Source: Plantago major
Taxonomy: Eukaryota; Streptophyta; Magnoliopsida; Lamiales; Plantaginaceae
Reading direction: 5' to 3'
Assembly (NCBI GenBank): GCA_026545765.1
Contig: CM048839.1
Span: forward strand, 48,096,677-48,160,676
DNA length: 64,000 nt
Shown: piece by piece, positions 33,601 to 56,847 of the stretch
How the letters are laid out: every line of letters starts with the position of its first letter
How positions within the stretch are numbered: the first letter of the stretch is position 1
Translations under genes and position numbers: made by a program
Notes under the pieces: model-generated
What the model was told of the DNA's origin: nothing
What the model saw: only the letters and a program-made list of their open reading frames with translations
Database searches by the model: none

Positions 33601-34600
33601 ATAGGCACCTGCTCATTCTCATACTCACAACCATCAACTTCAGACTCAATCTCCATAGCATCTTCAGCAACATGGAAGCTTGAATCATCACTATCAATAG
33701 CATGACTCATGCTACTCTCACTCTCAACCATCTTCTCTTTCAGTCTCTTCTCTTTCAGTCTCTCAGCAGCAAGAATCTTCTCCTTCATCTTATTCATATC
33801 CTCTCTTATGTCATCCTCATCATCAACCCAGTCCTCAACAAGTACTTCTTCATGAGCTACCTTACTAGCTACCCCAGTTTGATTAGTTGGTAGGTTCTCT
33901 TGGAAGATCCTCTCAAACAAATCTTCAAACTCAGCATCACCCACAGCAGGTTGATCAACAAAAGATTTCTGAGGGGTTGGTTCATGATGTTGAGGTATGT
34001 AAGGACTAGGAGCTGGAGAAGGGTTGGCATTATTTGAAGCTCTTAGAGTTTTAGGAGATTCTGGGGTTGGTTGTGTTTCTTGAGTAGGAGGAGGTGGAGG
34101 TATATCTCCATCATCTTCTGTTAAATCAACAAAAGCTAGGGGGTGTGGGGGGTAATTGGGAGGACTGGTGGGTGGTCTTGGTTTACAACTCATCTGCCTA
34201 AACAACCTCCTTATAGCATTAGTACTGTCTTGTTGAAATTCCCTAGGAGGTATGTACTCAACATCCACATCATCATCAACTCTTCTTCTTTTAGTAGCAG
34301 ACATATCCACAGCTAAAGTCTCAACATCACTACTCTCTAAGTGCAGTTCTACTTCCATATGTTTCATATTAGACTCAAACATCCTCCTGACACTAGCATC
34401 ATCTACTAACTCGATACGATCAAAACTTCCATAAATATCAGCAACCATACTAAAAAACAGAGAACCAGTGGTTTGCACACCATCTAACACAGTCCTATAC
34501 ACATCATTCATCAGTTTCGAATGAGAATACCTGGAAGGGTTGATATTGGTAAGCATTTACTCATCCTTGCAGTAACGAATCCGTATGTTAAACAAAGTTC
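30650..34600 (-). pseudogene. MuDR-type MULE transposase, broken
   Basis: Multi-exon transposase read leftward. MGTLFNIRIRYCKDE (from 34600) is followed by an in-frame TAA at about 34557, then a long acidic and proline-rich N-terminal region to about 33516, where a TAG follows. A DNA-binding domain follows (GDVFASVKELRQRVKEY, then CGGKGCSWRLHAS, about 33180-33020). The MULE catalytic domain has FFDGCHLRGRYGGHLLSAV (about 32530-32470), ending at a TAG near 32340 where a Trp codon is expected. Next come broken segments to 31914, a SWIM zinc finger (CDCRRWDIGGIPCRHAW, about 31595-31545) and a CCHC knuckle (CSLCGVRGHNCRKC, about 31265-31225). The last exon (about 30866-30650) is a Gly/Arg-rich tail. 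At least three stops and three frameshifts make it inactive despite the perfect target duplication. Confidence 0.85.
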
Positions 34601-35847
34601 CCATTGTCACTGAAACAACAAAAAGTACGAGATCATTTATCAAACATAGTTCAAAAAATAAACCCTATCTGCGATTTCTGTTAAACACTACCGCCAATTT
34701 CAGTGAAATCGAGCCAAAGATGCCATCTTTCGTACTAATACAAACAGGTTTTGACATGAAAATAACAAGAAAAGGATGAATTTCAGAAAATCAGAAAAAA
34801 AAAATCTTTAAAAACCTTACCTTTTCAGTGCCGATTCGAAGCTAACAGGTGCAATAACCAACGATTACTCGCAAATACTGAAGAAAGCCAGCAAAGAATT
34901 GCAGAATTGCAGAATTTTGTCAATGGCGGAAGCAGTTGTATGAAGACGAAGGAGTGTGGTTTTGGCGGGCGGGAGTGGGACTGATTTGGTAGTGAATGGT
35001 GAAAAAAAATAACATGTTTGATTAACCTAGAAAAGGTTAGAAAATGAATAAGGTTGTGTTTGGTTTGGAAATAAGTCATTGTGACTTAAAAGCTGGTCAA
35101 CCAAAAAACAACTTTTTGGACCTATATGTAATTGTTCCACTAATGGGGATTCAGATGAGCGAGGAGCCACTAATAGGGTAGCCCTATATAATTTTCCCTA
35201 TCTATTAATAACCTCTATAAAACATAGTGATGCTATTGTGGACATGCGAAATGTGTCGTATAAATTATTACAATCATTAAATTAAATTTACCTTATTTAA
35301 TTGGAGTTTTATCAATTTATTCCAAAATAATAACATGGTAATTTAATTGATTTTAATACTTCCCATTTATGACTTATTAATTGCGAAATGTGGAAAGTAT
35401 GGAATATATTCGATTATTTCATATTATAAAATGATCTGGAAATTCAGAGAATTCTAAAAAAAACAAATGCCACCAAGTTAAAAGAATGATGTCAAAATGC
35501 ATTCTTTTTATTAAAATTATGACATAGAAAAGAAGAACATTTCTACCTATAGGATTGTGCCATATCATACATATAATGCAATTACTAATTATTACAGGAC
35601 TAGCATTTACGTAACACACAACATGTGTTAAGAGTTTTTATATATACCAATAAAAATGTAATTGAAAAAGGAGAAAACATTTGAAAATAATAAATAAAAG
35701 GAAGAAACTTGCGCCAATGGGATTCGATCCCTGCACCTTCTACTTAAACAATGACACATGTACGTACCAGATTCAAATTGAATAACTAAGATCAACGTAT
35801 AAGATTTAAATTGAATTACAGACTCAGTGAAACTTTGTGAATTATTA

Positions 35848-35850
<3 letters not shown>

Positions 35851-35888
<38 letters not shown>
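35851..35888. repeat. (TA)n microsatellite
   Basis: About 19 TA units inside the candidate Helitron body. Confidence 0.9.
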
Positions 35889-35889
<1 letters not shown>

Positions 35890-36328
35890 TTTAATTAATA
35901 TTGGAGTTGCGCAATTAAGTACTTAATTTACGTTAAATTGGACTCATCCGTAATATATATGTAAATTAGACTTTAATTACAAAAAATAATTTGTTTTCTT
36001 TTTTAAATTACAAGCCCTAATCCAACTCCAACAAAACCAATTCATGATTAAAAAAAACTCAATATGATTCTCCAATTAAATTTGAAGCCCTAATTCAACC
36101 CAACAAAATCAATCATAGTAAAAAATAACGATAACCAATCTTTATTCTGCATCTTCTCCAATTGAATTAAAGCAAATCAATTAGCACTAAATTAAATACT
36201 AATTCAACTCGGAAAAAAAAAGGACAATTCATTATAAAACACAACGATATTACTTAATTTTATATATTTCATCAATTATATGTAAGTAGGTGCCACGATA
36301 ACACGCGTAGCGTGTTTTCACATTCTAG

Positions 36329-36911
36329 TTATTAATTATTTGCAAGTAAACTGAAAGAGGATAGAATCAAATCTGTCTCCTGAGAGACGGTATTATGGAG
36401 AGACTAAAAGAGACGGACAAACATTACAGTTATAACAAAAAACATCAAGAGTTTTACAAACATCGACGATATACATATAAATAAATAATGATATAAAATG
36501 TTAAGTAATAAAACATTACTGATATTGTTTAAAACATTATACATATACTTAAGAACATCAATCCGTCTTTTAGGTCTCTCACTAATACACGTCTCTTCCC
36601 AGACTCGGTGATTTGAAAAACATCCACTTTTCTACATAAGGTTAGTCCGTTGATGTTCTAAGTTTTTTATTTTTTTTAGAACTGGTAGTTTTATTTCTTA
36701 AATAGTATTTTCTATATAAATTGGTCATCGCTTTGGATTTTATGAAAAACAAGTATTTTACAAGAATTCATGAATGCAGACTGCTATTCTAGAACTTGCA
36801 CTATAGTTCCTTTTGCTGCTGTAAACTTCATTCATCAAGATACATGATGATGAATAAATAAATCAGGCTTCAAATCGAAGCAACGAATGGCAAATGCGAA
36901 ATCTCCTCTTT
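36329..36911. other. Region between the Helitron end and the IleRS stop codon
   Basis: AT-rich, without a gene. The right part, about 36750-36911, is the presumed 3' untranslated region of the minus-strand synthetase gene. GAGAGACGG...GAGACTAAAAGAGACGG (about 36381-36415) contains short purine repeats. Confidence 0.4.
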
Positions 36912-48866
<11,955 letters not shown>

Positions 48867-50269
48867 TTCCAACCATTCTCATTTGCCAAGCTTTTCCGTC
48901 TCTCCTTCTGTAGAGAAGGACACAGGGTTTTAGATAAAACGAAAATCCAGATTGTTTATTTAGCTTCGTATTTTTATATTTCTTCTTTTTTGTGGATAAT
49001 GGGTATAGATACGAATATACGGTAGATTGCGGCGGATGTCCATAATTATAAACCATTACAAGTGGGGGATTTCCCCAAACCATAAAGGGTTAGAATATAA
49101 CTTGGCACGGGCGCATCTGCGAATTGCATACTTACAAAGATTAACATGTCGTAAGACTACTTCCTATGGTAAAGTGGCAAACGGGTGTCGTGTCACCGCC
49201 AGTCCCATGGTCAAAATTTGTTATTGTGAGAGTGATCGTCGATTTTTTTAAAGGTTTTTAATGTATTGTAATGGTAAAAATATTGAAATAAACAGAAGAT
49301 TCAAACCACGATTATATTACAATAAGAAACTATTGAAAATGGAAAATACAATGCAAATGATAAAAAAGTACGAACAAGCCACGTGGGATCAATTAATAGT
49401 AAAACAGACACAAACACCAACGAGCCTAAAAAAGTAAACAACACTTCAAGCTAAAATTCATATGCCGAACTCCTCCTCTTTTAACTGGTCTTAGAGCTTT
49501 TGCGTCTCAACCGACATAATTCCCTAATTATGAGTCAGGAGCATAAGAATTTGTAGCCTTTATGTCTCGGCCACATTCATTTGAGCTTTAGCAAGTCGTC
49601 TCGCATCCTCCGACTCCTGTATAGCCTATGCCTCAATCGTCAATTTCTTCTCCTCAAACTCCCTTTGTTTAGGATAATTTTCAGTAAATGACACATATCA
49701 CTGGCCTATAGTGTCCATATAATAGTTGTTTGGCATCGCCTGCTTCAGTTCCCAAGTTTCTAATCACCTATACCAACACTTATCCAATTATGCATGCATT
49801 TTCAACTCAAGTTGAGTTGGAAAAAAAACTATGTATACGTGTGTCAACTTCAACTCCACATGATACAAAAATCCTTGTTTCGCTTAGACTAACTCCAACA
49901 AGGCATGTCGGGGTGGCTTGTTACGTAACTCCCTCCGACTGAGTTTGTGACCCGTATGATATACTGATTATATCAGACGGGTATGATGATGTATTTCATT
50001 TTTTTCTTTCTATTTCTTCGTTTGTTTATTTATGTTTTCATTTTATTTCTCCTTTTCACATCTTCATTCTTAAAACCCTTCATCCTTTATGATTTGTCAG
50101 ACTTCTTAATAATGATCAAACAATGTTTGTTTCTTAATGTTCTATCTTCATAAATTTTATGTACTCCATGTCCTTTAGTGTGTACCCCTCCTTATACCAT
50201 AAACCGTCATTTTAATGTATTTTACTAGATAAGTATATGATATGTCATCGTCAACGTATACATTTTTAT
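48867..50269. other. IleRS upstream region and intergenic DNA
   Basis: The first 100-200 bases upstream of the start at 48866 are the presumed promoter and leader of the minus-strand synthetase. Beyond that no gene is seen. A small inverted repeat CCCGTATGATATA..TATATCAGACGGG lies at about 49952-49982, next to ACTCCCTCCGACTGAG, possibly a decayed MITE end. Confidence 0.4.
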
Positions 50270-50996
50270 TTAAGCCAATAGGGGAATTTTCATATATCAC
50301 CCTTTTAAGATGATCATTAAACGTTTAGGTTTCTAATCTTTGAAATATTACAATGAAGGACAACTTTTGGTTTTTGGTTGAATTTTGTTAAAAAAGTTAT
50401 ATTTACCCCATTTTTTCTTAATTAAACCATTTATTTTGAAATGCAAATTTCATTTAATTACATATTTGACCCAGAGCTTTCAAAATCTATTAATTAACCC
50501 CAAAACTTTTATCCTACCTAACTCGTATATTTTTCTTTCTTTATTAAACTAATATTTTTTTAAAATAATAAGTAGCTTCCATAGATTCCATTGGAGCTCC
50601 GGTAATCGAGCTCCAGGAAGCTCCAAAACCGAAGCTTCCATAGAATATCTAATTTTCATTGTAATGATGAATTTACATATTTTATTTTGGGGTTTAGTTG
50701 AGCACGAAGAAAGTTAGAAATATGAAAAAAGAAAATTTTGGTGGTTCATATATCAAAATTTAAAAGTTTTGGAGTTGATTGTAATAAGATGAAATATCAT
50801 ATAGAAAATAAAAGGAGAAATGAAATGGTAAAATTATATTATCAATAATGAGGGTTGACTTTTTGTCTTTCATTGTAATTATTTTTATTTCAAAAGTTAC
50901 ATTTTGTCATTCAATGTAATTTTTCAAACATTAGGGACCTAAACGTTTAGTGACCATCTTAAAAGAGTGTTAAATGAAAATCATCTTAAGACAATA
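50270..50996. mobile_element. Non-autonomous TIR element (MULE-like MITE)
   Basis: The inverted repeats are about 80 bases. The left one includes CCTTTTAAGATGATCATTAA and ACGTTTAGGTTTCTAATCTT; the right one, reverse complemented, has CTCTTTTAAGATGGTCACTA and ACGTTTAGGTCCCTAATGTT. The element is about 50281-50985. A flanking 11-base duplication with one mismatch (TTAAGCCAATA at 50270-50280, TTAAGACAATA at 50986-50996) supports insertion. The size of the duplication and the long TIRs fit a Mutator-like MITE. The interior contains the AAGCTTCCATAGATTCC / GGAGCTCC palindromic cluster (about 50575-50642) also found at 16.6 kb. Confidence 0.7.
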
Positions 50997-51331
50997 TATC
51001 ATATATGATACTTTTAGATTTTATTTTATGTTATTATAATTAATAAACAACATTTAACATAATACTGTATGAAATATGGAGTTTTAAAAGAAATGGTAAA
51101 AGGATAGTGTACTTTGAAAAAAAATGCGAACATAAAAATACTAAAAGGTTGGGTGTAATAGAGTTTGATTGTTGGAGATGAAGAGTTTGCTTGGGTTCAA
51201 TGTTAGTGAAATGCTGACGTGATTTTTTTTTTTTTTTTATTGTTTCATTGTTGGAGATGGTCTTAATAAAGCAGTTTCCTCTCCTGCTACACAAAATCGA
51301 TCCGCATTATAGTAGTATCACTTCATAAAGC

Positions 51332-51900
51332 TGTTAAGTATTCAATCACAAACGCACAATCGATCAACTAACAATCAATTCACCAATACGCAATCACACA
51401 AAGAACACAGAGAATTTTACGTGGTTCGATTGAATTGCTTCAATCTATATCCACGGAGAATCGATAATTTATTGCTCTTTGAGTATCTCAACTACAAGCT
51501 AGTTACAGAGAATTGGAAGGAATTACAGCCTGAATTCACTATACAAAACTCACAACTATAGCTCAAATAACCACTCTCAATCACGAAAGCGAAAAGCGGA
51601 ATATGAAGCTTGGAATTGTGAGAATGAATGCCAATGGTCTTGACTCATTTTATAAGGATGAGGAAGATGAATAACGCCCAAGTAGCGAGCGATTCGATCA
51701 TAAGTGGCTTTTAATCCAACGGACGGCACAAAGTCGCGTAACTAATAACGCGTACAAATCACGCTTCTTCACCCGCCTAATTCAAATTATCTCCAGTAAA
51801 TAACAAAACAACCCCTGAACTTCTGAAACCATTCGAAACAACCCCTACACATTCACAATAGCAGTTTCCACTCTCTAGTTTCATTTCTTCTTCCAAGTCT
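51332..51900 (-). mobile_element. Probable copia-type LTR (solo), minus orientation
   Basis: Starting TGTTAAG at 51332, the sequence contains AGAACACAGAGAATTTTACG and TGGTTCGATTGAATTG, a phrase typical of the downstream part of plant copia LTRs read in reverse. TTTTATAAGG (about 51647) would be the reversed TATA region. No primer site or polyprotein lies next to it, so a solo LTR is likely. The right boundary is approximate. Confidence 0.5.
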
Positions 51901-51999
51901 TATAACTCTCCCAAGCTTCCCAATCAAACATTCCACTGGACTTATCTCCCGATCTCTATATTTAACTCCCACCTATCCATTCCCAACTTCTATACCACC

Positions 52000-52372
52000 A
52001 CTGTAAAGTTTATTTGTTCTTACAATAAATGGCATCTTACAAAAAGTTTGTAAACAATTAAACATGTAATTATTGAAATTGTTAAAAACAGCCACTCTCA
52101 CACCAATAAATTGTGTAAAAAATCTGATGATGTAAGAGCATGGAAATTTGTTATTGTCGTATTTATCATGTTTTATAGCTATAGCTCAAAATTGGATACT
52201 CAAATCATCAACATTCTCAACTAAATTGGAAAATTTAGTAAAATCAACAGCAATCTCCTAGTAGTACAAGGTCATGTCATATATCATGACAATTTCTTGA
52301 AACTAATCAAACCTTATATCACAATAGCAGCTGCTCACTCAAGCTTAAATCTACTTCCAACAGTACTAGTAT
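52000..52372 (-). other. Presumed 3' flank of the TOG/ARM gene
   Basis: AT-rich, no ORF. Probably includes the 3' untranslated region of the minus-strand gene ending at 52373. Confidence 0.4.
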
Positions 52373-53979
52373 TTAAGTAGACACAAGTTTAACCATGGCT
52401 AGTGCATGAATAGCTGGTAGATTAGACTGGCAAAAGCTTTGCCATGATTCCTGCTTCTCTTCTTCATTCTGTGTAATTGCCTCATACAATGTTATGGTAA
52501 TACTTCTTGCTGCTTCTCTTGCCTCAGGAAGTTTGTCATTCAACAAGTTTGCCGCAATTTGAAGCAACGGAACCAGCCCGAATTCTTTCATACTTTCCAG
52601 ATCCTACAAAGAAGGCATCTCAAATGTTAATTTTCTTGAAAACTGAATACTAAATGCAATCTGATTATGACTTTGTCTCTCCAAGCAATCAATGTTGTCT
52701 GTAGGATTAAAACCGACAACACGTAGTTCTTAACACATACTACTAATTACAAAATTACAAAAGATAAGTGTGGTAGCATATATGGCGGTCGCATACCATC
52801 TTCGAGACGCAGTGAGAGATTGTATTCGCAGCCTTGGCTCTGACTCTAAGGTTCATGTGCTTGACGTATAGACCGAGTGTATTGAGCATAGGAACAGGGC
52901 TCATGGACTCAACCATTACCTTCAGTGCCCTGTTTGCCTCTTCACATACAAATTTCTTATCTTGGACAGCTTTAAGCAAGAGTTGCAACACCTACCACCA
53001 CATAAATCATGTCAAGAAGACCCCCTTAAAACTTAGAGGAACCACAGATCGATTTCATTAACAAAAGGAAATTGAGTAAGACAATAATTTTGTGATCTGT
53101 TTATCCTTAACAAACACGCTAGGAAAAATATGACAGACAATTCCGCCTCATTTTTTTAAAGAGTGTGCCACTAATATGCATTGCAGCTCAATACAATTAT
53201 ACAGAAAGACTGACCACTCAAATCAGATTACATCATAACCAGATCAGATAATTAATGCGTTTTTACGCAACTAAAACAATCGAAATATATTCGACTTACC
53301 AATTGGCTAAAGGCATCAGAAGTAGATTCAAACAACTTTTCTCCAAAGGCAGTGAAAACATCAGCAGAAGCCATGATTGCTGTTTTGCATAATGCACTTC
53401 TTGGGTTTTTCATTGCCTTAACCATTACTAACATAAAATTTTCCCTATAATACACAAAAATCGTTAAGAATATGCAATTTCCATTCACTGAACAATAAAG
53501 AAAAATTCAGTAAATATGAAACTCACAGAAGAGGCAACAAGAGAGGCGAATGAAATAAGGCGAGACGCCTAGCATCATTCAGCGATTCACAAACTTTCAA
53601 CCAATCTTTTGATTCTAAACCTCCAACAAGACCCTGAAAATTGGAATTTCAACAGCCAAATGAAACTGACGCAGAATTAAACTGAAAATTCGCTTATAAC
53701 TGCTACAAACTCATTACATTCGAATAAATGAAAGGATGAACAAAAGGACAAAACCTGAATTTTAACATCTGGGTCTTGAAATTCCTTGAGATTTTCAGAA
53801 GGGATGTAGTCGATTGAAGCCTCGGTAGAAGGTGGCTGTGGTAAGGGTAGTTTGTTTTCGTCATTGACGCCTAATTCAGCGAATTGTTTCTCCTTTTGAG
53901 TTGGAATTGGGATCTTTGCTATCTTCTTGGGTCTTTCTGGAGTGATTGGCAATGCGTTATCAAGAGATCTCAACGCCAT
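52373..53979 (-). CDS. TOG/ARM-repeat protein (CLASP_N-like, TORTIFOLIA-related)
   Basis: Small helical-repeat protein of the plant ARM superfamily with a CLASP/TOG-type domain, a fold that binds tubulin in CLASP and TORTIFOLIA/SPIRAL2 proteins. Its exact function is not known to me. Five exons in transcript order: 53979-53755, 53633-53527, 53444-53300, 52991-52797, 52603-52373. Phases close (903 bases, 300 aa). Residues 1-75 are a basic, proline-rich, probably disordered leader (MALRSLDNALPITPERPKK). The TOG-like array follows, with the helical phrases DWLKVCESLNDARRLALFH, CKTAIMASADVFTAFGEKLF, VCEEANRALKVMVESMSP, NLRVRAKAANTISHCVSKM and KLPEAREAARSITITLYEAI. Upstream sequence on the minus strand is the promoter side. 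No lesion is seen. Splice sites are all GT..AG. Confidence 0.88.
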
Positions 53980-54660
53980 TTTTGTTGAAATACTATGTTC
54001 AGTGCCTGTGAAGATAGATGATTGAGTGCAATAGAATTGTCTGTGGTAGAAAAGAATGAGTATGAGCGTTACTTGATTGAGGAGGAAGTAGTAGGGTTTT
54101 ATATGAGGGAAAATGGTGAAAGAGCAAGCAACACAACGGTCATTTGTGAATTTGAAATATTTGGAGGAGAAAGGGGAAGTAATAATAATAATCACTCTTT
54201 TGAGTTTTGAGTAACGGTCATTGCTTTCGGTACAAATTTTTCTTCTATAATGTTCGTTCGTGATTAAAATCTGGTTTTAATCGAAATGCCCTTTTCATCT
54301 TGTTTGTGATGCGACTTTAATCATGTTGAACAGTAATATACTTCTAATCTACCAACTATTCATAATTTAAGTTTTATCTTTCTACGTACTCTTTTCACAT
54401 TTTACTTTTTTTATTTATTATAATAACAACTTTAAACCAATCAATCTATCTATATATATTTAAAAGACAAGTTGCTATTCCAACTGTATAGAACAAGAGT
54501 CAAGATTGAATGTTAGCTTTTCTTTGATTTAATTGTATTTATTTGATTAAATAAATCAAAACAATTACAAACAAGGAAAGAATCTATTGTGATATGTAAC
54601 TACATTAATTATGACAGCTTACACACTAATTTATTTGTCAAGTCTATAAGAGAGGCAGGT
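53980..54660. other. Upstream region of the TOG/ARM gene
   Basis: Leader and promoter side of the minus-strand gene, then AT-rich DNA. A foldback ATTGTATTTATTTGATT/AAATAAATCAAAACAAT is visible at about 54533-54567. No coding sequence is supported. Confidence 0.4.
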
Positions 54661-54662
54661 TA

Positions 54663-54856
54663 ATAATCACCCATAATCACTAAATGATTTACTTCATTCT
54701 CATTAAAATCCTTTCAAAAAAACGTGAGATTCCTACGCCATAAATTAAAAGACTAGTAATTACACATAGTCACAAAATGATTTACTTCATTCTCATTACA
54801 ATCCTTTCAAAAAAAAATGTGATTCATACACTATAAATTAAATTAAAAGACTAAAC
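54663..54856. repeat. Two-copy tandem repeat of about 95 bases
   Basis: ATGATTTACTTCATTCTCAT followed by TA(A/C)AATCCTTTCAAAAAAA and TAAATTAAAAGACTA occurs twice in tandem, with a few substitutions and a 5-base insertion in the second copy. Confidence 0.75.
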
Positions 54857-54883
54857 CAAGTCTTCACACACATCAATAAAAAT

Positions 54884-55010
54884 ATGAATATCATCAAGAG
54901 ACCTCTCGGATTTGTTGACAGCCGAGCTGGACGTCCAGGCAATACCCCGCATCATGGAGAAGGTTGGCGCAAGTCACTTGATGATATAATCATGCTCGAT
55001 GGACATGAAG
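54884..55010 (+). other. Unassigned short ORF
   Basis: MNIIKRPLGFVDSRAGRPGN and the following 25 residues are open but match no family I know. It lies 400 bases upstream of the F-box-like remnant and could be a lost first exon of it or chance. Confidence 0.2.
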
Positions 55011-55414
55011 AATTTGAATTTTCCACCATTTGGTTAGCATACAATATTAGTGTTTGCAATAAAATAACATTTGTATATATGCAACTAATTGTTTCTAATT
55101 TGTTTCAGCAAGCAACGGTTCCAGCTGTATCATTCATATGAGTTCCCCATATTCATCATAAGTGTAACAACAACACACAACCTAATGCTGACTAATTCAG
55201 AGTATTTCTATGTTTGGCTAATGGTTAGTTATTCTTCAATCACATAATTAAATTAAATCATATCAAATATAAACAAACCTATTACTTATGTTTTATTATT
55301 CAAATTGACAAACATGTCGATGTATTGGTACATCAAAACTATAATACTGAAATATAAATAGTTCGGGTTATTGAATTATTCATGAGTACAAAATATAAAT
55401 GTATCACTTCCTAC

Positions 55415-56185
55415 CTAGGGTTGGAGTTTTGCAATATGACACGACACTCCAGTTGCCGGATGATCTGATCATCTGTATCTTGGAGAAGGTTGCGCTCCAA
55501 TCACCAAATGCATGGGCAGTCGCGAGCATAAGGTGATCTATCTAGATTCGTTTTCCAATCTTCCATTATATATTAATGTTCATAGCTCTAACATATTTGC
55601 AAATTTGAATTTATAGTTGCCCTCTGACGAACAAGTTGTGTAATGTCCCATATGTTCTAAAAAAGATGCGTCTTGATGCAACGTTTATAATTCCAAAGAA
55701 ATTGCTCGATAGACTATTCGAAGCACAAAATCCGGAAGTTGTATTCCGAAAATCTCTGATAAGTATAAATGAGTTGTCACGCCACCTTCATGTTTTTTGA
55801 TATGTTTTACTTATTTACCGTTGCTCACAGGAATATTTTTTTTGAAAAAGAGAAAGAAGATGAAGCATATAGATTGATGAATGTTGCAAAGTGTCTAAAT
55901 CACCAGGAGGTCCAATATTGTCCAATATTGTCTTAACTGCATCAAGTTGTTTAGTGTCAATGAAAAACTTCGAGAAGAAGGAGTGCAAGGGTTAGCAATG
56001 TTGAAACAAGATTACGAAGGAGTATGCTATGTCACTTCATGCATATGGTCTTTGAAGATGAGAATTCCAAGGCTTAAGTTGAAAAAACCGAATTATCTTG
56101 GAATACCACCATTTGGTAAGGATATATTGAATCCTATGCAACTTCACATAAAGAGGACAAATCTTACCAAAAAAAAAAAAAAAAG
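55415..56185 (+). pseudogene. F-box-like gene remnant (At1g67623-like family)
   Basis: The first exon-like piece (about 55424-55532) encodes LQLPDDLIICILEKVALQSP and ends NAWAVASI at a GT donor. After a ~90-base intron, CPLTNKLCNVPYVLKKMRLD and KKLLDRLFEAQNPEVVFRKS follow (about 55618-55760). This order (LP-type F-box, SC.L.N, .V.K.V.LD, AGNPEALFR-like) matches small plant F-box proteins of the At1g67623 type. Further pieces to about 56185 (NEKLREEGVQGLAMLKQDYE) are in shifted frames with stops. The F-box would bind SKP1 in an SCF ligase, but the locus looks decayed or truncated. Confidence 0.55.
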
Positions 56186-56221
56186 ATGATTGTGATATCT
56201 TTAAGTTTATTTGATTGGTTT

Positions 56222-56380
56222 TAATATTATTTTATTAATATTAGTTTAAGGTTATTAGTATCAACTAGAATGCGCGTGCGCGCGTGACAAGCGATGATTT
56301 TGATTGATTTTATATTATTTTATTAATATTTAAGGTTATTAGTATCAACTAGAATGCGCGTGCCTGCGTAACAAGCGATG
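56222..56380 (-). mobile_element. Tandem pair of Helitron 3' termini, minus orientation
   Basis: Read in reverse, each unit ends with a GC-rich hairpin (GCGCGTGCGCGC at 56272-56283; a diverged copy at about 56356-56367), then ATT and CTAG (56265-56268 and 56349-56352), then T. The flank ATTTTATTAATATT..AAGGTTATTAGTATCAA is also repeated, giving a period of about 84 bases. The pair may be nested insertions at the same site or duplication of the terminus plus flank. Confidence 0.6.
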
Positions 56381-56639
56381 ATATTATGCAATTTTATAAT
56401 TTCCAGCAATTTATTTGGTGGCTAACATTTGTTGTCGCAACACTGTGTTCATTTATAATGATTCATGACCGTACACAAAGTTCGTTGTTGACGTCAGTGA
56501 TGTTTAATGAGACATACCAAAGTAACGTTAGTGATGTTTTCTCCATCCCGTTGTGTGTCTCGTTTTACTTTTGCTCTTGCCTACTGATAGATAAAATAAA
56601 ATTGTAGATATTGATCTTCTCAAGGAATTTCACTTTCAT

Positions 56640-56847
56640 TGTTTCTTATAAGGCTCTGTTTAGCATAAGCTTATCAGCTAGATAAACTTATTTTCGTAAT
56701 AAGCCTGTTACGTGAACGTCTAGCATGTAGCTGATAAGCTTGTTCAGGAATCTTATATATAAAAAAAAAGCTAGCTGATTTGTTTTTGCATACCATATTT
56801 AATAAATTAGCTAATTGATTTACTAAACACTTTATAAAAACTAGGCC
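56640..56847. repeat. Small inverted-repeat element, possible MITE
   Basis: CATAAGCTTATCAGCTAGAT near the left is mirrored by ATGTAGCTGATAAGCTTG (about 56740). The left edge GGCTCTGTTTAGCATAAGC and the right edge TTTACTAAACACTTTA look like ends of the GGCTCTGTTTGG-type hAT or PIF MITEs. Boundaries are uncertain. Confidence 0.4.

Larger units (their letters stand above)
29634..35207 (-). mobile_element. Mutator-like element (MULE) with perfect 9-bp target duplication
   Basis: The element spans 29643-35198 (5556 bp). The flanking duplication TATCTATTA is identical at 29634-29642 and 35199-35207. Terminal repeats are GGGCAAATTATATATGGACC on the left and, reverse complemented, GGGAAAATTATATAGGGCTA on the right, with a shared subterminal ATTACATATAGGTCC. 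It carries a MuDR-type transposase gene on the minus strand (about 34600-30650). The 9-bp duplication and transposase family agree on the Mutator superfamily. Confidence 0.92.
29609..36328 (+). mobile_element. Candidate non-autonomous Helitron split by the MULE insertion
   Basis: The 3' end is clear: the hairpin AACACGCGTAGCGTGTT (36300-36316) is followed by eight bases and CTAG (36325-36328), then T, the Helitron hallmark. The body has the widely seen repeat phrase GCGCCAATGGGATTCGATCC (about 35713). A candidate 5' end, A/TCTCACTATAG, lies at 29608/29609, so the original element would be 29609-29642 joined to 35208-36328, about 1155 bp. No Rep/helicase is present. The 3' end is well supported; the 5' end is a guess. 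Confidence 0.55.

Noticed and set aside
35700-35740. GGGATTCGATCCC, resembling a tRNA B box
   Set aside because: No A box or cloverleaf can be built. The phrase is common inside plant Helitron-type repeats.
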